Shown one piece after another: positions 14,963-23,566 of a stretch of 29,840 nt of DNA. The notes beneath the pieces were generated by a model that searched no databases, had not been told where the DNA came from, and saw only the letters and a list, made by a program, of their open reading frames with translations. The stretch comes from a bacterium. Lineage in GTDB: Bacteria; Auribacterota; UBA3054. Made by a program: the position numbers and the translations under genes. The stretch lies in contig JAFSWV010000214.1 of assembly GCA_017444325.1 (NCBI GenBank), positions 1 to 29,840 of the forward strand, written 5' to 3'. The stretch's first letter is position 1. Each line of letters starts with the position of its first letter.

Positions 14963-16035
14963 TTTACCTCCGGGGAATCGAGAACGTGGGTCTCGCTCTG
15001 GCGCAAGGGCGCCTTTAAGGTGACGGTCGTGCCTTTGCCGACGCGGCTCTTTATTTCTATCGTGCCGGAGTGGGCTTCCACGGCGCGCTTTATCTGCAGC
15101 ATGCCCAGGCCTGTTCCGGTCTGCTTGGTGGTGTAGAAGGGATCGAACATTTTTTCAGCGGTCTCTTCCGTCATGCCTGTTCCGTTGTCTCTTATCGACA
15201 GTTTGAAGAAGTCGCCTTCCGTTTCTAGACGGACGATCAGAAGGCCGCCTTCCGGCATGGCCTCCGCGGCGTTTCTGATGACGTTTATGATGGCGCCGCG
15301 CAGAAGGTCTTCGTCAAGGAGAGCAGGGGGAACAGCCGAGAGATATTGCTGGATGGCGATGTCCCTGGCGTGCAGCTCAGGCTCCATGACGGCAAGGCAG
15401 CGCTCGCAGAGTTTCTTGAGGTCGGTCTCGACAGGCCGGAAGGAAAGCGGCCTGGCGGCCTTCAGGAAATCTTCCACGATCCTTTTCAGTCTCTCGCTCT
15501 CGCTGATTATGACGTCCAGATCTTTCGCGATCTTCTCTTTGGTCTCAGAGTCCGGCAGCTTCATGACTAGGCGTTCCGTGAGGTCGGCCTTCATGATGAT
15601 GGAATTCAGGGGATTGCCCAGTTCATGGGCCACGCCGGCCGTCAAGAGCCGCATGGTCTCGAGCTTGGAATTCCGTTCCCTGTTCTCCGCTGTGGACAGT
15701 TCCCTCGAGACGTCGGTGAAAATTATGAGCGCGACGGGGGAGTCAGGGCCTCCGCTTTTTTCCTGGAGCGGCACTATTTTGATCCTGAGCCTCAGTTTCC
15801 TGGGGTAGTTGACGTCCGCTTCCAGGGTCAGGAAAGATTCGTGCCCCGTCTTGTCGAGCTGCATCATGAGGTTCTGGTCCTTCAGGCAGTCGCTCAAAGG
15901 AAGGCCCGTGATGCTGTTCGGAAGGACGCCAAGGGTATCATAGACCGCGGCGTTGGCGAAGAGCACAACGTTCTGTTCGCTGACGGCTACGATGCCGTCC
16001 GGCAGGGCGTTCAGGAAAACGGCAAGGTCGTTCAT
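14959..16035 (-). CDS. Soluble PAS-domain sensor histidine kinase (NtrB-like)
   Basis: 358 residues and no membrane segment, so it should sense a cytoplasmic signal. A PAS domain covers about 5-112 (DGIVAVSEQNVVLFANAA). The dimerisation/phosphoacceptor helix has H137 in GVAHELGNPLNS. The catalytic ATPase domain (about 225-345) has the N-box NVIRNAAEAMPEGG, G1 box DNGTGM and G2 box GTGLGM. Size and layout match NtrB-class kinases. The ATG overlaps the end of dxs (ATGA) and its stop overlaps the response regulator start, so the three are translationally coupled. The ligand of the PAS domain cannot be told from sequence. Confidence 0.92.
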   Translation of the reverse strand: MNDLAVFLNALPDGIVAVSEQNVVLFANAAVYDTLGVLPNSITGLPLSDCLKDQNLMMQLDKTGHESFLTLEADVNYPRKLRLRIKIVPLQEKSGGPDSPVALIIFTDVSRELSTAENRERNSKLETMRLLTAGVAHELGNPLNSIIMKADLTERLVMKLPDSETKEKIAKDLDVIISESERLKRIVEDFLKAARPLSFRPVETDLKKLCERCLAVMEPELHARDIAIQQYLSAVPPALLDEDLLRGAIINVIRNAAEAMPEGGLLIVRLETEGDFFKLSIRDNGTGMTEETAEKMFDPFYTTKQTGTGLGMLQIKRAVEAHSGTIEIKSRVGKGTTVTLKAPLRQSETHVLDSPEVK

Positions 16036-17891
16036 AACGAAAGGACCTCCGCAATTTTCTCAGCTACCTGCTCGGGCTGCCAGCCGAGTTCGGAATAGAG
16101 TTCGTCGAGCGTGCCGTGAGCGATGAAATCATCCGGGATGCCGAATGAAAGAACGGGCTTCTTGAGCTGGAAGGCGATCGTTTCGCCAAGCCCGCCGATC
16201 AGAGCGTTGTCTTCCATCGTCACGATGGGAATGTCGGCGAGATCGGCAAGTGTTTCTGCATCCAAAGGCTTGATGGCGCAGGCGTCTATTACGCGCACGT
16301 CTTTTCCGTGTTTTTCCTTCACAAGTTCAGCCGCTCTCAGCGCATGGAAGACCATGTGCCCGGTCGCAACGATCGCGCAGAGGTCGCCCTCCCTCAGAGT
16401 ATGCCACTTGGTAACGTCGCCGGAGAAAGCAGGAACGCTTTCATGCGGCAGATCGTAGGGGATGGTCCTCCTAGGATAGCGCACGGCCACGGGGCCGTCG
16501 TGCAGAAGCGCGTACTCGAAAACGGATCTCACGGCTTCCTCGTCCCTGGGTGAAAAGATCTTCAGATTCGGCAGGTGCCTGAGGTAAGAGAGATCGAAAG
16601 CGCCGTGGTGCGTCTTGCCGTCGCTTCCCACGAGGCCGGCTCGGTCGAGCGCCAGAATAACGTTGGCGTTGGGCAGACAGACGTCGTGGGCGATCTCATC
16701 GTAAGCCCTTTGCATGAAAGTCGAGTAGATGCCGACGATGGGACGAAGACCGCTGCTGGCCAAGCCTCCCGCGAAGGTTACGGCGTGCTGCTCCGCTATT
16801 CCGACGTCAAAGAAGCGGTCGGGGAAGTGATTGGCGAAATTCGTCATGCCCGTGCCGCCGCACATGGCGGCTGAGACGACCACGACGCGCTCGTCTTTTT
16901 CCGCCAGGTCAAGAACGGTCTTGGAGACGGCGTCGGTGTAAGTCAGATATTTTTTCTCAGCTTTTGCAAGTTCGCCGGTCGCGGGATCGAATTTGCCGAC
17001 GCCGTGGTAGCGTTCGGGATTTTTTTCCGCGGGCGCGTAGCCTTTGCCTTTCTTGGTGCGGCAGTGCAATACTACCGGCATGACCTGCTCCGTGGAGCGG
17101 GCTTTCAGGATCCTGACCAGCTCTTTCACGTCGTTGCCGTCCACGGGCCCGATGTAGTGGAAGCCCATTTTCTCGAAGATGTTGTCAACGATGAAGAGGA
17201 GCTTGAACGCGCCCAAAAGGCGCATGCTGAAATTCGTCAGATGAACGCCGATTACGGGAATGCTGCTTAAGATGTTCTTGCAATTTCTCTTGAACTGGCG
17301 GTAGTGGACGTTTGAAACGAGTCTCGCGAAATGTTTGGCGATGGCGCCCTTGGTGGGAGAAATGGACATCGCGTTGTCGTTCAATACGACCGTGAATCTT
17401 CCCCTGGCGGCGTTGTTGTTCAAGGCTTCCAGCGCCAGACCGCTCGTCATGGCGCCGTCGCCGATCACGGCGACGACCTGATAGTCTTCTCCTTTGGCGT
17501 CCCTGGCGGCGGCAAGACCTAAGGCTACGGAAATGGAAGTGCCGGCGTGGCCGACAGGGTAGCAGTCGTAGGGGCTTTCCTCAGGCGTCGGGTAGCCGCT
17601 GAGGCCGTCCTTTTTTCTTAACGTGGAGAACTTTTCGCGGCGGCCGGTCAGCAGTTTGTGGGCGTAGGCCTGGTGCCCCGTGTCCCAGACAAGCTTGTCT
17701 TTGGGCGTGGCGTAAACGTAGTGCAAAGCGACCGCCAGCTCCACGGCGCCCAGGCTCGAAGCAAGGTGTCCGCCGGTCTTGGAGACTGTGTTCACTATTT
17801 CCGCTCTTATTTCGGAGCAGAGTTCGGGAAGTTCCTCGACCCTAAGTTTTCTGAGGTCGGAGGGCGTTTGCACTTTATCCAAAAGGGACAT
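16032..17891 (-). CDS. dxs: 1-deoxy-D-xylulose-5-phosphate synthase
   Basis: 619 residues, the usual Dxs length. It condenses pyruvate and glyceraldehyde-3-phosphate to DXP, the first step of the MEP isoprenoid pathway, using thiamine diphosphate. Visible: GGHLASSLG with the conserved His 42, DTGHQAYAHK, the ThDP/Mg motif GDGAMTSG (144-151) with NDN at 171-173, the catalytic glutamate E367 in GIAEQHAVTFAGG, and the DRAGLVGSDGKTHHG segment. GAGG lies about 8 nt before the ATG. It begins 2 bp after xseB and overlaps the kinase gene by 4 bp. It shares an operon with dxr, so two MEP enzymes are co-transcribed. Confidence 0.97.
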   Translation of the reverse strand: MSLLDKVQTPSDLRKLRVEELPELCSEIRAEIVNTVSKTGGHLASSLGAVELAVALHYVYATPKDKLVWDTGHQAYAHKLLTGRREKFSTLRKKDGLSGYPTPEESPYDCYPVGHAGTSISVALGLAAARDAKGEDYQVVAVIGDGAMTSGLALEALNNNAARGRFTVVLNDNAMSISPTKGAIAKHFARLVSNVHYRQFKRNCKNILSSIPVIGVHLTNFSMRLLGAFKLLFIVDNIFEKMGFHYIGPVDGNDVKELVRILKARSTEQVMPVVLHCRTKKGKGYAPAEKNPERYHGVGKFDPATGELAKAEKKYLTYTDAVSKTVLDLAEKDERVVVVSAAMCGGTGMTNFANHFPDRFFDVGIAEQHAVTFAGGLASSGLRPIVGIYSTFMQRAYDEIAHDVCLPNANVILALDRAGLVGSDGKTHHGAFDLSYLRHLPNLKIFSPRDEEAVRSVFEYALLHDGPVAVRYPRRTIPYDLPHESVPAFSGDVTKWHTLREGDLCAIVATGHMVFHALRAAELVKEKHGKDVRVIDACAIKPLDAETLADLADIPIVTMEDNALIGGLGETIAFQLKKPVLSFGIPDDFIAHGTLDELYSELGWQPEQVAEKIAEVLSL

Positions 17892-17893
17892 TT

Positions 17894-18148
17894 TTATTCC
17901 TCGCCTCTTCCTGCTGAGATCTCAGTTTCCAAGGCTTCTATGGTTCCGTCGTTCTTTTTCTGGAGTTTTTCGATCTTTTCGCGGGCGTTCTTCAATTCCG
18001 CGGCACAGAAGGTCGCGAGCTTGATGCCCTTCTCATATTCCTTCAAGCAGTCGTTTAGGGAAAGCGAGCCGTCTTCTATTTTGGCGACGACTTCCTCCAG
18101 TTCTTCCAGAGCTTTTTCAAAGGAAAGTTTTTTCTCGGTTTCAGACAT
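17894..18148 (-). CDS. xseB: Exodeoxyribonuclease VII small subunit
   Basis: 84 residues, typical for XseB. The body reads LSFEKALEELEEVVAKIEDG then SLSLNDCLKEYEKGIKLATF, the hallmark of the family: a helical hairpin that binds XseA to form the single-strand DNA exonuclease VII. No xseA is visible in the window. It sits 18 bp after rseP and 2 bp before dxs; the xseB-dxs adjacency is common in bacteria. An AGG about 8 nt before the ATG is the likely ribosome site. Confidence 0.93.
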   Translation of the reverse strand: MSETEKKLSFEKALEELEEVVAKIEDGSLSLNDCLKEYEKGIKLATFCAAELKNAREKIEKLQKKNDGTIEALETEISAGRGEE

Positions 18149-18166
18149 AATGTTACCTAATCGGTT

Positions 18167-19804
18167 TTAATGGAAAAATTTGCCAAGCAGAGTGCCGAGG
18201 AATTCGCTGTCCTTTATCCAGCGCCCGACGTCGTTCAGCATCACGAAGGCGAAGAGCGCTAAGAGGAAGATAAGGCCGATGCGCTGATACCAGAGCAGGA
18301 ATTTTTCCGGCAGAGGCTTTCTTCTGATGCCTTCCGCAATGAGGAGCACCACGTGACCGCCGTCCAGGACGGGCAGAGGCAGAAGGTTAAGCACGCCAAG
18401 GTTGACGGTTATCAGCAAAACGAAATTCAAGAGCACGTCGAACCCTCTCTGCGCCGCGGCGCCGGTCATCCTTGCGATGCCGACGGGGCCGGAGAGGTTG
18501 TTGACTTTAAGGGAGCCTACGAAGAGCAGCTTCAGCGTCTTCAAGGTCTCCGTAACTTTTGTCCAGGCTTTGGCGGGGGACTTCTTCAGAGCGGAGAAGA
18601 AGGGCTCCCTGACCATTTCGGAGGCCGGCCGCAGCAATATTCCGGCGTGCCCCATGTACTCCACGCGCGAGACCAGAGAAGTCACGAGCGTTTCCCTTTT
18701 GTATTTGCCGCTCTGCTGCGCTATGGCGACGCAGGCGGTCACGCTGCCGACGTTGTAGGCTTCGAAGTAATCCTCTTCGGAAAGCTGCAGCGGGCGGTCG
18801 TTCAAAGCCAGGATCTTCGCGCCTTCCAGCGTCCAGAGCTCTTCCGGAGCGTCGGGGCGCAGGCTGAGTCGGGCCCGGCCTTCCACATTCACGATGTCGA
18901 AGAGCTGGCATTTTTTCTTTTTGCCGATCGCAAGTTCAAAGTTCCTTTCCTCGGGCTGAAGAGTTTCGTTGGCCATGCGGGAAGCCGGATAGTTGGCGAC
19001 CGTAACAGTCACGTTGGTGTCAGGCAGGGCGCGGATCGTCTGGGAAAGCAGTTCAAAACCGCAGAGCTCGGAAGACAATCCTTTGATGGATAGGAAGACA
19101 TCGCCTTCCTTAAGAGGGGAATCGGGGCTTACGACTTTCTCAACCTGTGCGGGCGGGTACATGGCGATGCCGAGCCCCAGATAGCCTTTTTCCTCGTTGA
19201 GGTCGGGCGTCACGGTAAGGGAAAAGTTCTCGTTTTCCCTTTGTGTTTCCAGGCTGACGGGCTCGTAAAGGTTCGCTCTGATCTCTTCCACGAAAGCGTT
19301 CCAGGTCGTGATTTCAGCGCCGTTCAGTTTAAGGATCTTGTCGCCGGGCTTTATTCCGGCGGCTTCCGCGGGCGAACCGGGGATCACCGTTGACACGATG
19401 ATGCCGTTGGGAGTAAGCGCGGTCTTCTGTCCGTAGCAGAGAAGTGCAATGGCTAAGGGAATGGCGAAGAAGAGGTTCATGAAAGGCCCGGCCAAAATGA
19501 TGCAAAGCCTTTGCCAAACGGTCTTGGCGCTGTAGAAACGCTCGGGGGGAACGTGCTTGAAGGCTTCCTTCTCCTCTTCGTCCGGCAGGTCGCTCTGCCC
19601 GGCCATCTGAACGTAGCCGCCTAAGGGAATAATGGAAATGCAGTACGTCGTCTCTTTGCCTTTCCACTGCAGTATGGTCGGACCGAAGCCTATGGAGAAG
19701 CGTTCGACATACACGCCGCAAAGCTTCGCCGCGGCGAAATGTCCGAACTCGTGAACGCAGACTAAAAGTCCCAAGACTATGCAAAAATATATAAGCGTCA
19801 ACAT
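18167..19804 (-). CDS. rseP: RseP-like site-2 intramembrane zinc protease, enlarged
   Basis: 545 residues. The first membrane helix carries the zinc motif HEFGH (18-22), and the third carries LLPLPVLDGGH with the third metal ligand. Family members cut membrane-anchored anti-sigma factors or signal-peptide remnants. PDZ1 is clear (about 125-200: STVIPGSPAEAAGIKPGDKI). Between it and the C-terminal helices lies a longer-than-usual periplasmic stretch (about 210-430) with at least one, perhaps two more degenerate PDZ-like domains (KEGDVFLSIKG, EGAKILALNDRPLQL). E. coli RseP is about 450 residues, so roughly 90 are extra. It follows dxr by 7 bp, a common pairing (dxr-rseP). No anti-sigma substrate gene is visible here. 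Confidence 0.92.
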   Translation of the reverse strand: MLTLIYFCIVLGLLVCVHEFGHFAAAKLCGVYVERFSIGFGPTILQWKGKETTYCISIIPLGGYVQMAGQSDLPDEEEKEAFKHVPPERFYSAKTVWQRLCIILAGPFMNLFFAIPLAIALLCYGQKTALTPNGIIVSTVIPGSPAEAAGIKPGDKILKLNGAEITTWNAFVEEIRANLYEPVSLETQRENENFSLTVTPDLNEEKGYLGLGIAMYPPAQVEKVVSPDSPLKEGDVFLSIKGLSSELCGFELLSQTIRALPDTNVTVTVANYPASRMANETLQPEERNFELAIGKKKKCQLFDIVNVEGRARLSLRPDAPEELWTLEGAKILALNDRPLQLSEEDYFEAYNVGSVTACVAIAQQSGKYKRETLVTSLVSRVEYMGHAGILLRPASEMVREPFFSALKKSPAKAWTKVTETLKTLKLLFVGSLKVNNLSGPVGIARMTGAAAQRGFDVLLNFVLLITVNLGVLNLLPLPVLDGGHVVLLIAEGIRRKPLPEKFLLWYQRIGLIFLLALFAFVMLNDVGRWIKDSEFLGTLLGKFFH

Positions 19805-19811
19805 CTCTAAT

Positions 19812-20927
19812 CTATTCTCTCCCGAAGCGGTCGGCTTCTAAAATATCCTCTAAGTTGGGGTCAACGATATTTTCAGTTTTACTAAGTTTCTTTTCCACAA
19901 AGCGCGGGATGTCCATGAAACCGCACTCTCCATTTAGGAAGCGCGCCACGGCGGTCTCGTTCGCGCCGTTCAAAACCGCCGGGAAGATCCCGCCCTTTCT
20001 CAGTGCCACATAGGCGAGCTCCAGGCAGGGGAAGTTCTCCCTGTCCGGTTTGCCGAATTCCAATTTGCCAACTTCGCTCAGATCAAGCCTCGCGATCGGT
20101 GAAGGCAGTCTTTTTGGATACGTCAGTGCGAACTGGATGGCCAGGCGCATGTCGGGAACGGAAAGCTGGGCCAATTGCGCGCCGTCACGAAATTCCACCA
20201 GGGAATGAACGATGGACTGCGGATGGATGACGACGTCGATCCTGTCCGCCGGAACGGAGAAGAGTCTGGAAGCTTCGATCACTTCCAAGCCTTTGTTCAT
20301 CATGGTGGCGGAGTCAACGGAGATCTTCGGCCCCATTTTCCAAACCGGGTGCGCCAGCGCTTCACTTGGCGTCACGTTTTCTAAGGAAGCTTTGTCCTTT
20401 CCTCTGAAGGGGCCGCCGGAAGCGGTGATAAGAAGGCGCGCAACGCTTTCTTTTCCATTGCCCATGAGGCACTGGAAAATGGCGCTGTGCTCGCTGTCCA
20501 CGGGAATGATCTCGGCGCCGGTCTTACCAGCTTCCTTGAAAACAAGCTCTCCGCCCGAGACAAGCACTTCCTTGGTCGCGATGGCAAGCCGTTTGCCAGC
20601 TCTCACCGCTTTCAAGGCCGCGTCAAGCCCGGCCAGGCCGACCACGCTCAGAATGACGACGTCGGCGGAATCTCCCAGGGAGGCGACGCCTTCGCTGCCA
20701 GCCCTCACTTCCAAATCAGGGAAGGCTTTCTTCAATTCCTCCGCGCCAACAGGATCGTCTACGGCGACTGTGCGGGGCGCGAATTCCTTAATTTGCTCGC
20801 AAAGCAAAGGCGAAAAGTGGCCGCAGGCCAGCGCTTCCACCCGGAAGCGCTCCCTTAGATTTCTGGCGACGTCGAGTGCGGAGCGCCCGATGCTGCCGGT
20901 GCAACCTATGACGGCCAGCGTTTGCAT
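19812..20927 (-). CDS. dxr: 1-deoxy-D-xylulose-5-phosphate reductoisomerase
   Basis: 371 residues, slightly shorter than most Dxr proteins (about 390-400). It converts DXP to MEP with NADPH and a divalent metal, the second step of the MEP pathway. The N-terminal nucleotide-binding motif is GCTGSIG (8-14). Metal ligands are D144 and E146 in PVDSEHSA and E215 in MNKGLEVIEA. Also visible are ATKEVLVSGG and IHPQSIVHSLVEF. It starts 6 bp after the phosphohexomutase stop without an obvious Shine-Dalgarno, so translational coupling is likely. Confidence 0.97.
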   Translation of the reverse strand: MQTLAVIGCTGSIGRSALDVARNLRERFRVEALACGHFSPLLCEQIKEFAPRTVAVDDPVGAEELKKAFPDLEVRAGSEGVASLGDSADVVILSVVGLAGLDAALKAVRAGKRLAIATKEVLVSGGELVFKEAGKTGAEIIPVDSEHSAIFQCLMGNGKESVARLLITASGGPFRGKDKASLENVTPSEALAHPVWKMGPKISVDSATMMNKGLEVIEASRLFSVPADRIDVVIHPQSIVHSLVEFRDGAQLAQLSVPDMRLAIQFALTYPKRLPSPIARLDLSEVGKLEFGKPDRENFPCLELAYVALRKGGIFPAVLNGANETAVARFLNGECGFMDIPRFVEKKLSKTENIVDPNLEDILEADRFGRE

Positions 20928-20933
20928 AGCGTT

Positions 20934-22340
20934 TTAGGAATTGAAACGATCTGTGAAAGCTTTAAGTTCCGCTGTCAAAGCCGCGCCATCCTCCGGCGTG
21001 TTGGCTTCAACGTAGCACCTGATGATAGGCTCGGTGCCGGAGGGGCGCACGAGGACCCATTCGTTGTTTTCAAAGTTGAATTTGAAGCCGTCAAGCTTGT
21101 TGCGGGAAACGACCTTGCGGCCGAGAAAAGTTTCGCCTTCCTCTTTGGAGACGGCTTCCAGGATCTTCGCCTTGTTTTCCGGCGTCAGGAAAAGGTCGGT
21201 GCGGCCGGTCCAGACGGAGCCGATGGCGGCTTTGATCTCTTCCATCGTTTGTCCCAGAGTCTTTCCGGTCACGGCCACGAGCTCGGTGATGAGCAGGCAG
21301 GCGAGGATGCCGTCCTTTTCAGGAATGTGCGCGCCGATCGTAAGTCCGCCGCTCTCTTCGCCGCCGAGAAGGACTTTGCCTTCCAATACGTAAGGCGCGA
21401 TGTACTTGAAGCCGACGGGAACTTCGATGAGTTCCGCGCCGAGATACTTCGCCAGGCGGTCCAAGTAACCGGTCGTCGCGACGCTTCTCACGATGGCGCC
21501 TTTTAAGCCGCGGTTCTTGGCCAGATGCCAGGAGACCAGGCACAACACCTGGTTGGCGTTGTAGAAGGTGCCGTCGGAATCAACGATGCCGAAGCGATCA
21601 GCATCGCCGTCAGTGCCAAGGCCCAGGGCGTAGGGGCCTTCCTTGACCATCTTGATCAGTTCGGGCATGTTTTCCGCCGCCGGTTCCGGACGGCGTCCGC
21701 CAAAGGAGGGGTTCACCCAGTTGTGCAGAGCCGTTACTTCCGTGCCGGCTCTTTTCAGCATTTCGTCGAGATATTCCCTGCCCGTTCCGTAGAGGACGTC
21801 GCAGGCGACTTTCAGATTGGCTTTCTTTATGGCTTCCAGGTCCACCAGCTTCGTCAGCTCGGCGAAATAAGGCTCCCTTGGATCGAGCATAATGATCTTG
21901 CCTTCCTTATCGGCGGGAGCGACCGGCTGGTCGATGTGCTGCTCAATGAATTTCGTCACTTCCGTGCCGGCGCCTTCGCCGTGCTCGACGGAGAATTTCA
22001 AGCCCTGGTACTCGGCGGGATTGTGGCTGGCGGTGTAGTTGATGGCGCCGTCTAAGCCCATGCTGCGAATGCAGAAAGACAAAACAGGAGTGGGGCAGTC
22101 CCTTTCCGTGCAGTAAACGTTGATCCCGGCTTTGGCCAGCTGTTTGGCGGTGCGTTCCCTGAACTCTTTGCCAAGGAAACGGGCGTCGCTGCCGACAACT
22201 ACGCTGAGCTCGGATTTGCCGGTCGAACGCAAATAGAGAATAATGGCGTCAACGACCCTGGCGGCATTTTCAAAAGTGAAATCTTCAGCTAAAATGGCCC
22301 TCCAGCCGGAGGTCCCGAATTTGATCTTCGCTTTACTCAT
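20934..22340 (-). CDS. Alpha-D-phosphohexomutase (phosphoglucomutase/phosphomannomutase family)
   Basis: 468 residues, the normal four-domain length. The catalytic serine is S105 in TASHNP. The metal loop is GTDGDADRF (D244, D246, D248), the sugar-specificity loop is GGEESGG (near 327), and the phosphate-binding loop is RPSGTEP near the C-terminus. It interconverts hexose-1- and hexose-6-phosphate, feeding nucleotide sugars such as those used by the glycosyltransferase downstream. The GEESGG loop fits the glucose/mannose type. Residues around the nucleophile argue against GlmM, but the substrate cannot be fixed by eye. It overlaps the TPR gene by 8 bp. Confidence 0.92.
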   Translation of the reverse strand: MSKAKIKFGTSGWRAILAEDFTFENAARVVDAIILYLRSTGKSELSVVVGSDARFLGKEFRERTAKQLAKAGINVYCTERDCPTPVLSFCIRSMGLDGAINYTASHNPAEYQGLKFSVEHGEGAGTEVTKFIEQHIDQPVAPADKEGKIIMLDPREPYFAELTKLVDLEAIKKANLKVACDVLYGTGREYLDEMLKRAGTEVTALHNWVNPSFGGRRPEPAAENMPELIKMVKEGPYALGLGTDGDADRFGIVDSDGTFYNANQVLCLVSWHLAKNRGLKGAIVRSVATTGYLDRLAKYLGAELIEVPVGFKYIAPYVLEGKVLLGGEESGGLTIGAHIPEKDGILACLLITELVAVTGKTLGQTMEEIKAAIGSVWTGRTDLFLTPENKAKILEAVSKEEGETFLGRKVVSRNKLDGFKFNFENNEWVLVRPSGTEPIIRCYVEANTPEDGAALTAELKAFTDRFNS

Positions 22341-23505
22341 TAGAATTGAACTCCTTTTTTATCGTAACTAGTAAGTTGGTGTAATCTTCAGTTGTGCGGA
22401 ATTTCGCGAGCTTGGGATGGCTGGCGATGTAGTCGGCCATTGATCTGTCTCTTCTCACAGCGTCCATGAAGGCGACGGAAGCTTCCGTAAAAGCTTCCTT
22501 ATGAGCTCTCAGAAGCCCGAAGTTGAAATACACGGGAGCGTATTCGCTCTCCTGAGCGATGCCCACTCTGTAGTAGCCTTCCGCTTCCTCAAGTTCGCCT
22601 TTCCTCAGGACTATGGAGCCTAGATTGTCGTAGATGATGGCCAGATCCTGGCGGGAAAGGGGAACGAAGCGCGTAGCCGTGAGCGCCGCCCGATAAGCTT
22701 TTTCCGCCTTCTTTCTGTCCGGCGGAAGCTTCAGATTGGAGGCGTGGCCGAGGTAGGCTTGGGCTTTGGCGTAATCGGGGAACCGTTCGCACAAAGGCTC
22801 AAGGATCGCCAGGGCTTTGTCCATTTCGTTCTTGCGGAAAAGCTCGATAGCTTCGCTAAGGAGGGAGCCGCCGATGGAATCGAGAAGATCGGAATAGAGG
22901 ATCTTGCCTTCCGCTTCCGGGTAAAGCAGCAGTCCTGCCTTAGCCTGCTTAACGGCGTTTTCGTTATCGTTCCCGGCTGAAAGGGCCAGCGCCAGGTCGA
23001 AACGATTCAGGGCGTTGGAGGGACAATCTGTCACAAGTTCCGTCAAAGTTTTCTTCGCGCCCGGAATGTCGCCGGACTGCAGCTGGGCATATCCCAAATT
23101 GCGCCGCAGGGCTTCGCTGTTCTTCTCCCTGGCGGCTGTCTGGCTTAAAAGGCGGACGGCTTTTTCATATTCGCCCTTCATGATATAAGCGTTGGAAAGG
23201 CCGAAGAAGCCGTCCTTATCCATAGGATACTTCTCAAGGTAATTCATGAAAAGCTCCCGTGCTTTCTCTATGTCGCCGGTCTGGATGTAAAGGACGCCCA
23301 AGGAATACATGACGCTCTTGGAGTCGGGATCTTCTTTCAGGGCGCTCTCATAGTGTTCCACGGCCCTTTGATAGTCGGCTTCCTCGATGGCAGCGTTGCC
23401 GAAAGTTACGTGCTTTTTGGCAAGGGTGTCTTTCGGGGCGGAAAGCGCCAAGTTGGCACACATAAAAACCGCGGCAAAGAGAAAACTGTAAGTATAGATA
23501 CGCAT
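22333..23505 (-). CDS. Exported TPR-repeat protein
   Basis: 390 residues. The N-terminal hydrophobic segment YSFLFAAVFMCANLALSA is a signal peptide, probably cut after ALSA. C16 is not in a good lipobox, so a lipoprotein is unlikely. Around nine tetratricopeptide-like units follow, e.g. ADYQRAVEHYESALKEDP, GDIEKARELFMNYLEKYP, GEYEKAVRLL and GELEEAEGYYRVGIA. TPR domains are scaffolds for protein-protein contact; here that would be in the periplasm. It is the first gene of the 11-gene run and probably carries its promoter. Exported TPR proteins (PrsT) also occur in proteobacterial PEP-CTERM loci, but similarity beyond the repeats was not assessable. Confidence 0.88.
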   Translation of the reverse strand: MRIYTYSFLFAAVFMCANLALSAPKDTLAKKHVTFGNAAIEEADYQRAVEHYESALKEDPDSKSVMYSLGVLYIQTGDIEKARELFMNYLEKYPMDKDGFFGLSNAYIMKGEYEKAVRLLSQTAAREKNSEALRRNLGYAQLQSGDIPGAKKTLTELVTDCPSNALNRFDLALALSAGNDNENAVKQAKAGLLLYPEAEGKILYSDLLDSIGGSLLSEAIELFRKNEMDKALAILEPLCERFPDYAKAQAYLGHASNLKLPPDRKKAEKAYRAALTATRFVPLSRQDLAIIYDNLGSIVLRKGELEEAEGYYRVGIAQESEYAPVYFNFGLLRAHKEAFTEASVAFMDAVRRDRSMADYIASHPKLAKFRTTEDYTNLLVTIKKEFNSNE

Positions 23506-23508
23506 ATT

Positions 23509-23537
23509 ATTATTCTATCATAAAATTTCGGTATAAT
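23509..23537. promoter_or_regulatory. Overlapping divergent promoters
   Basis: TATAAT at 23532-23537 is a perfect -10 for the + strand gene, with a weak -35 (ATTATT, 23509-23514) at 17 bp. On the minus strand TATGAT (complement of 23517-23522) is a good -10 for the TPR-led operon. It would place the start of transcription only a few bases from the ATG at 23505. The two start codons are 61 bp apart, so the promoters must compete or be co-regulated. No Shine-Dalgarno is evident for either gene. Confidence 0.5.
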
Positions 23538-23566
23538 TGAATGAACAAACCGATAGACAATTTCCT

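Noticed and set aside
23537..23566. TTG start for the calcium-loop protein
   Set aside because: It overlaps the TATAAT box and adds a polar stretch before the signal peptide. The ATG at 23567 gives a normal signal peptide.
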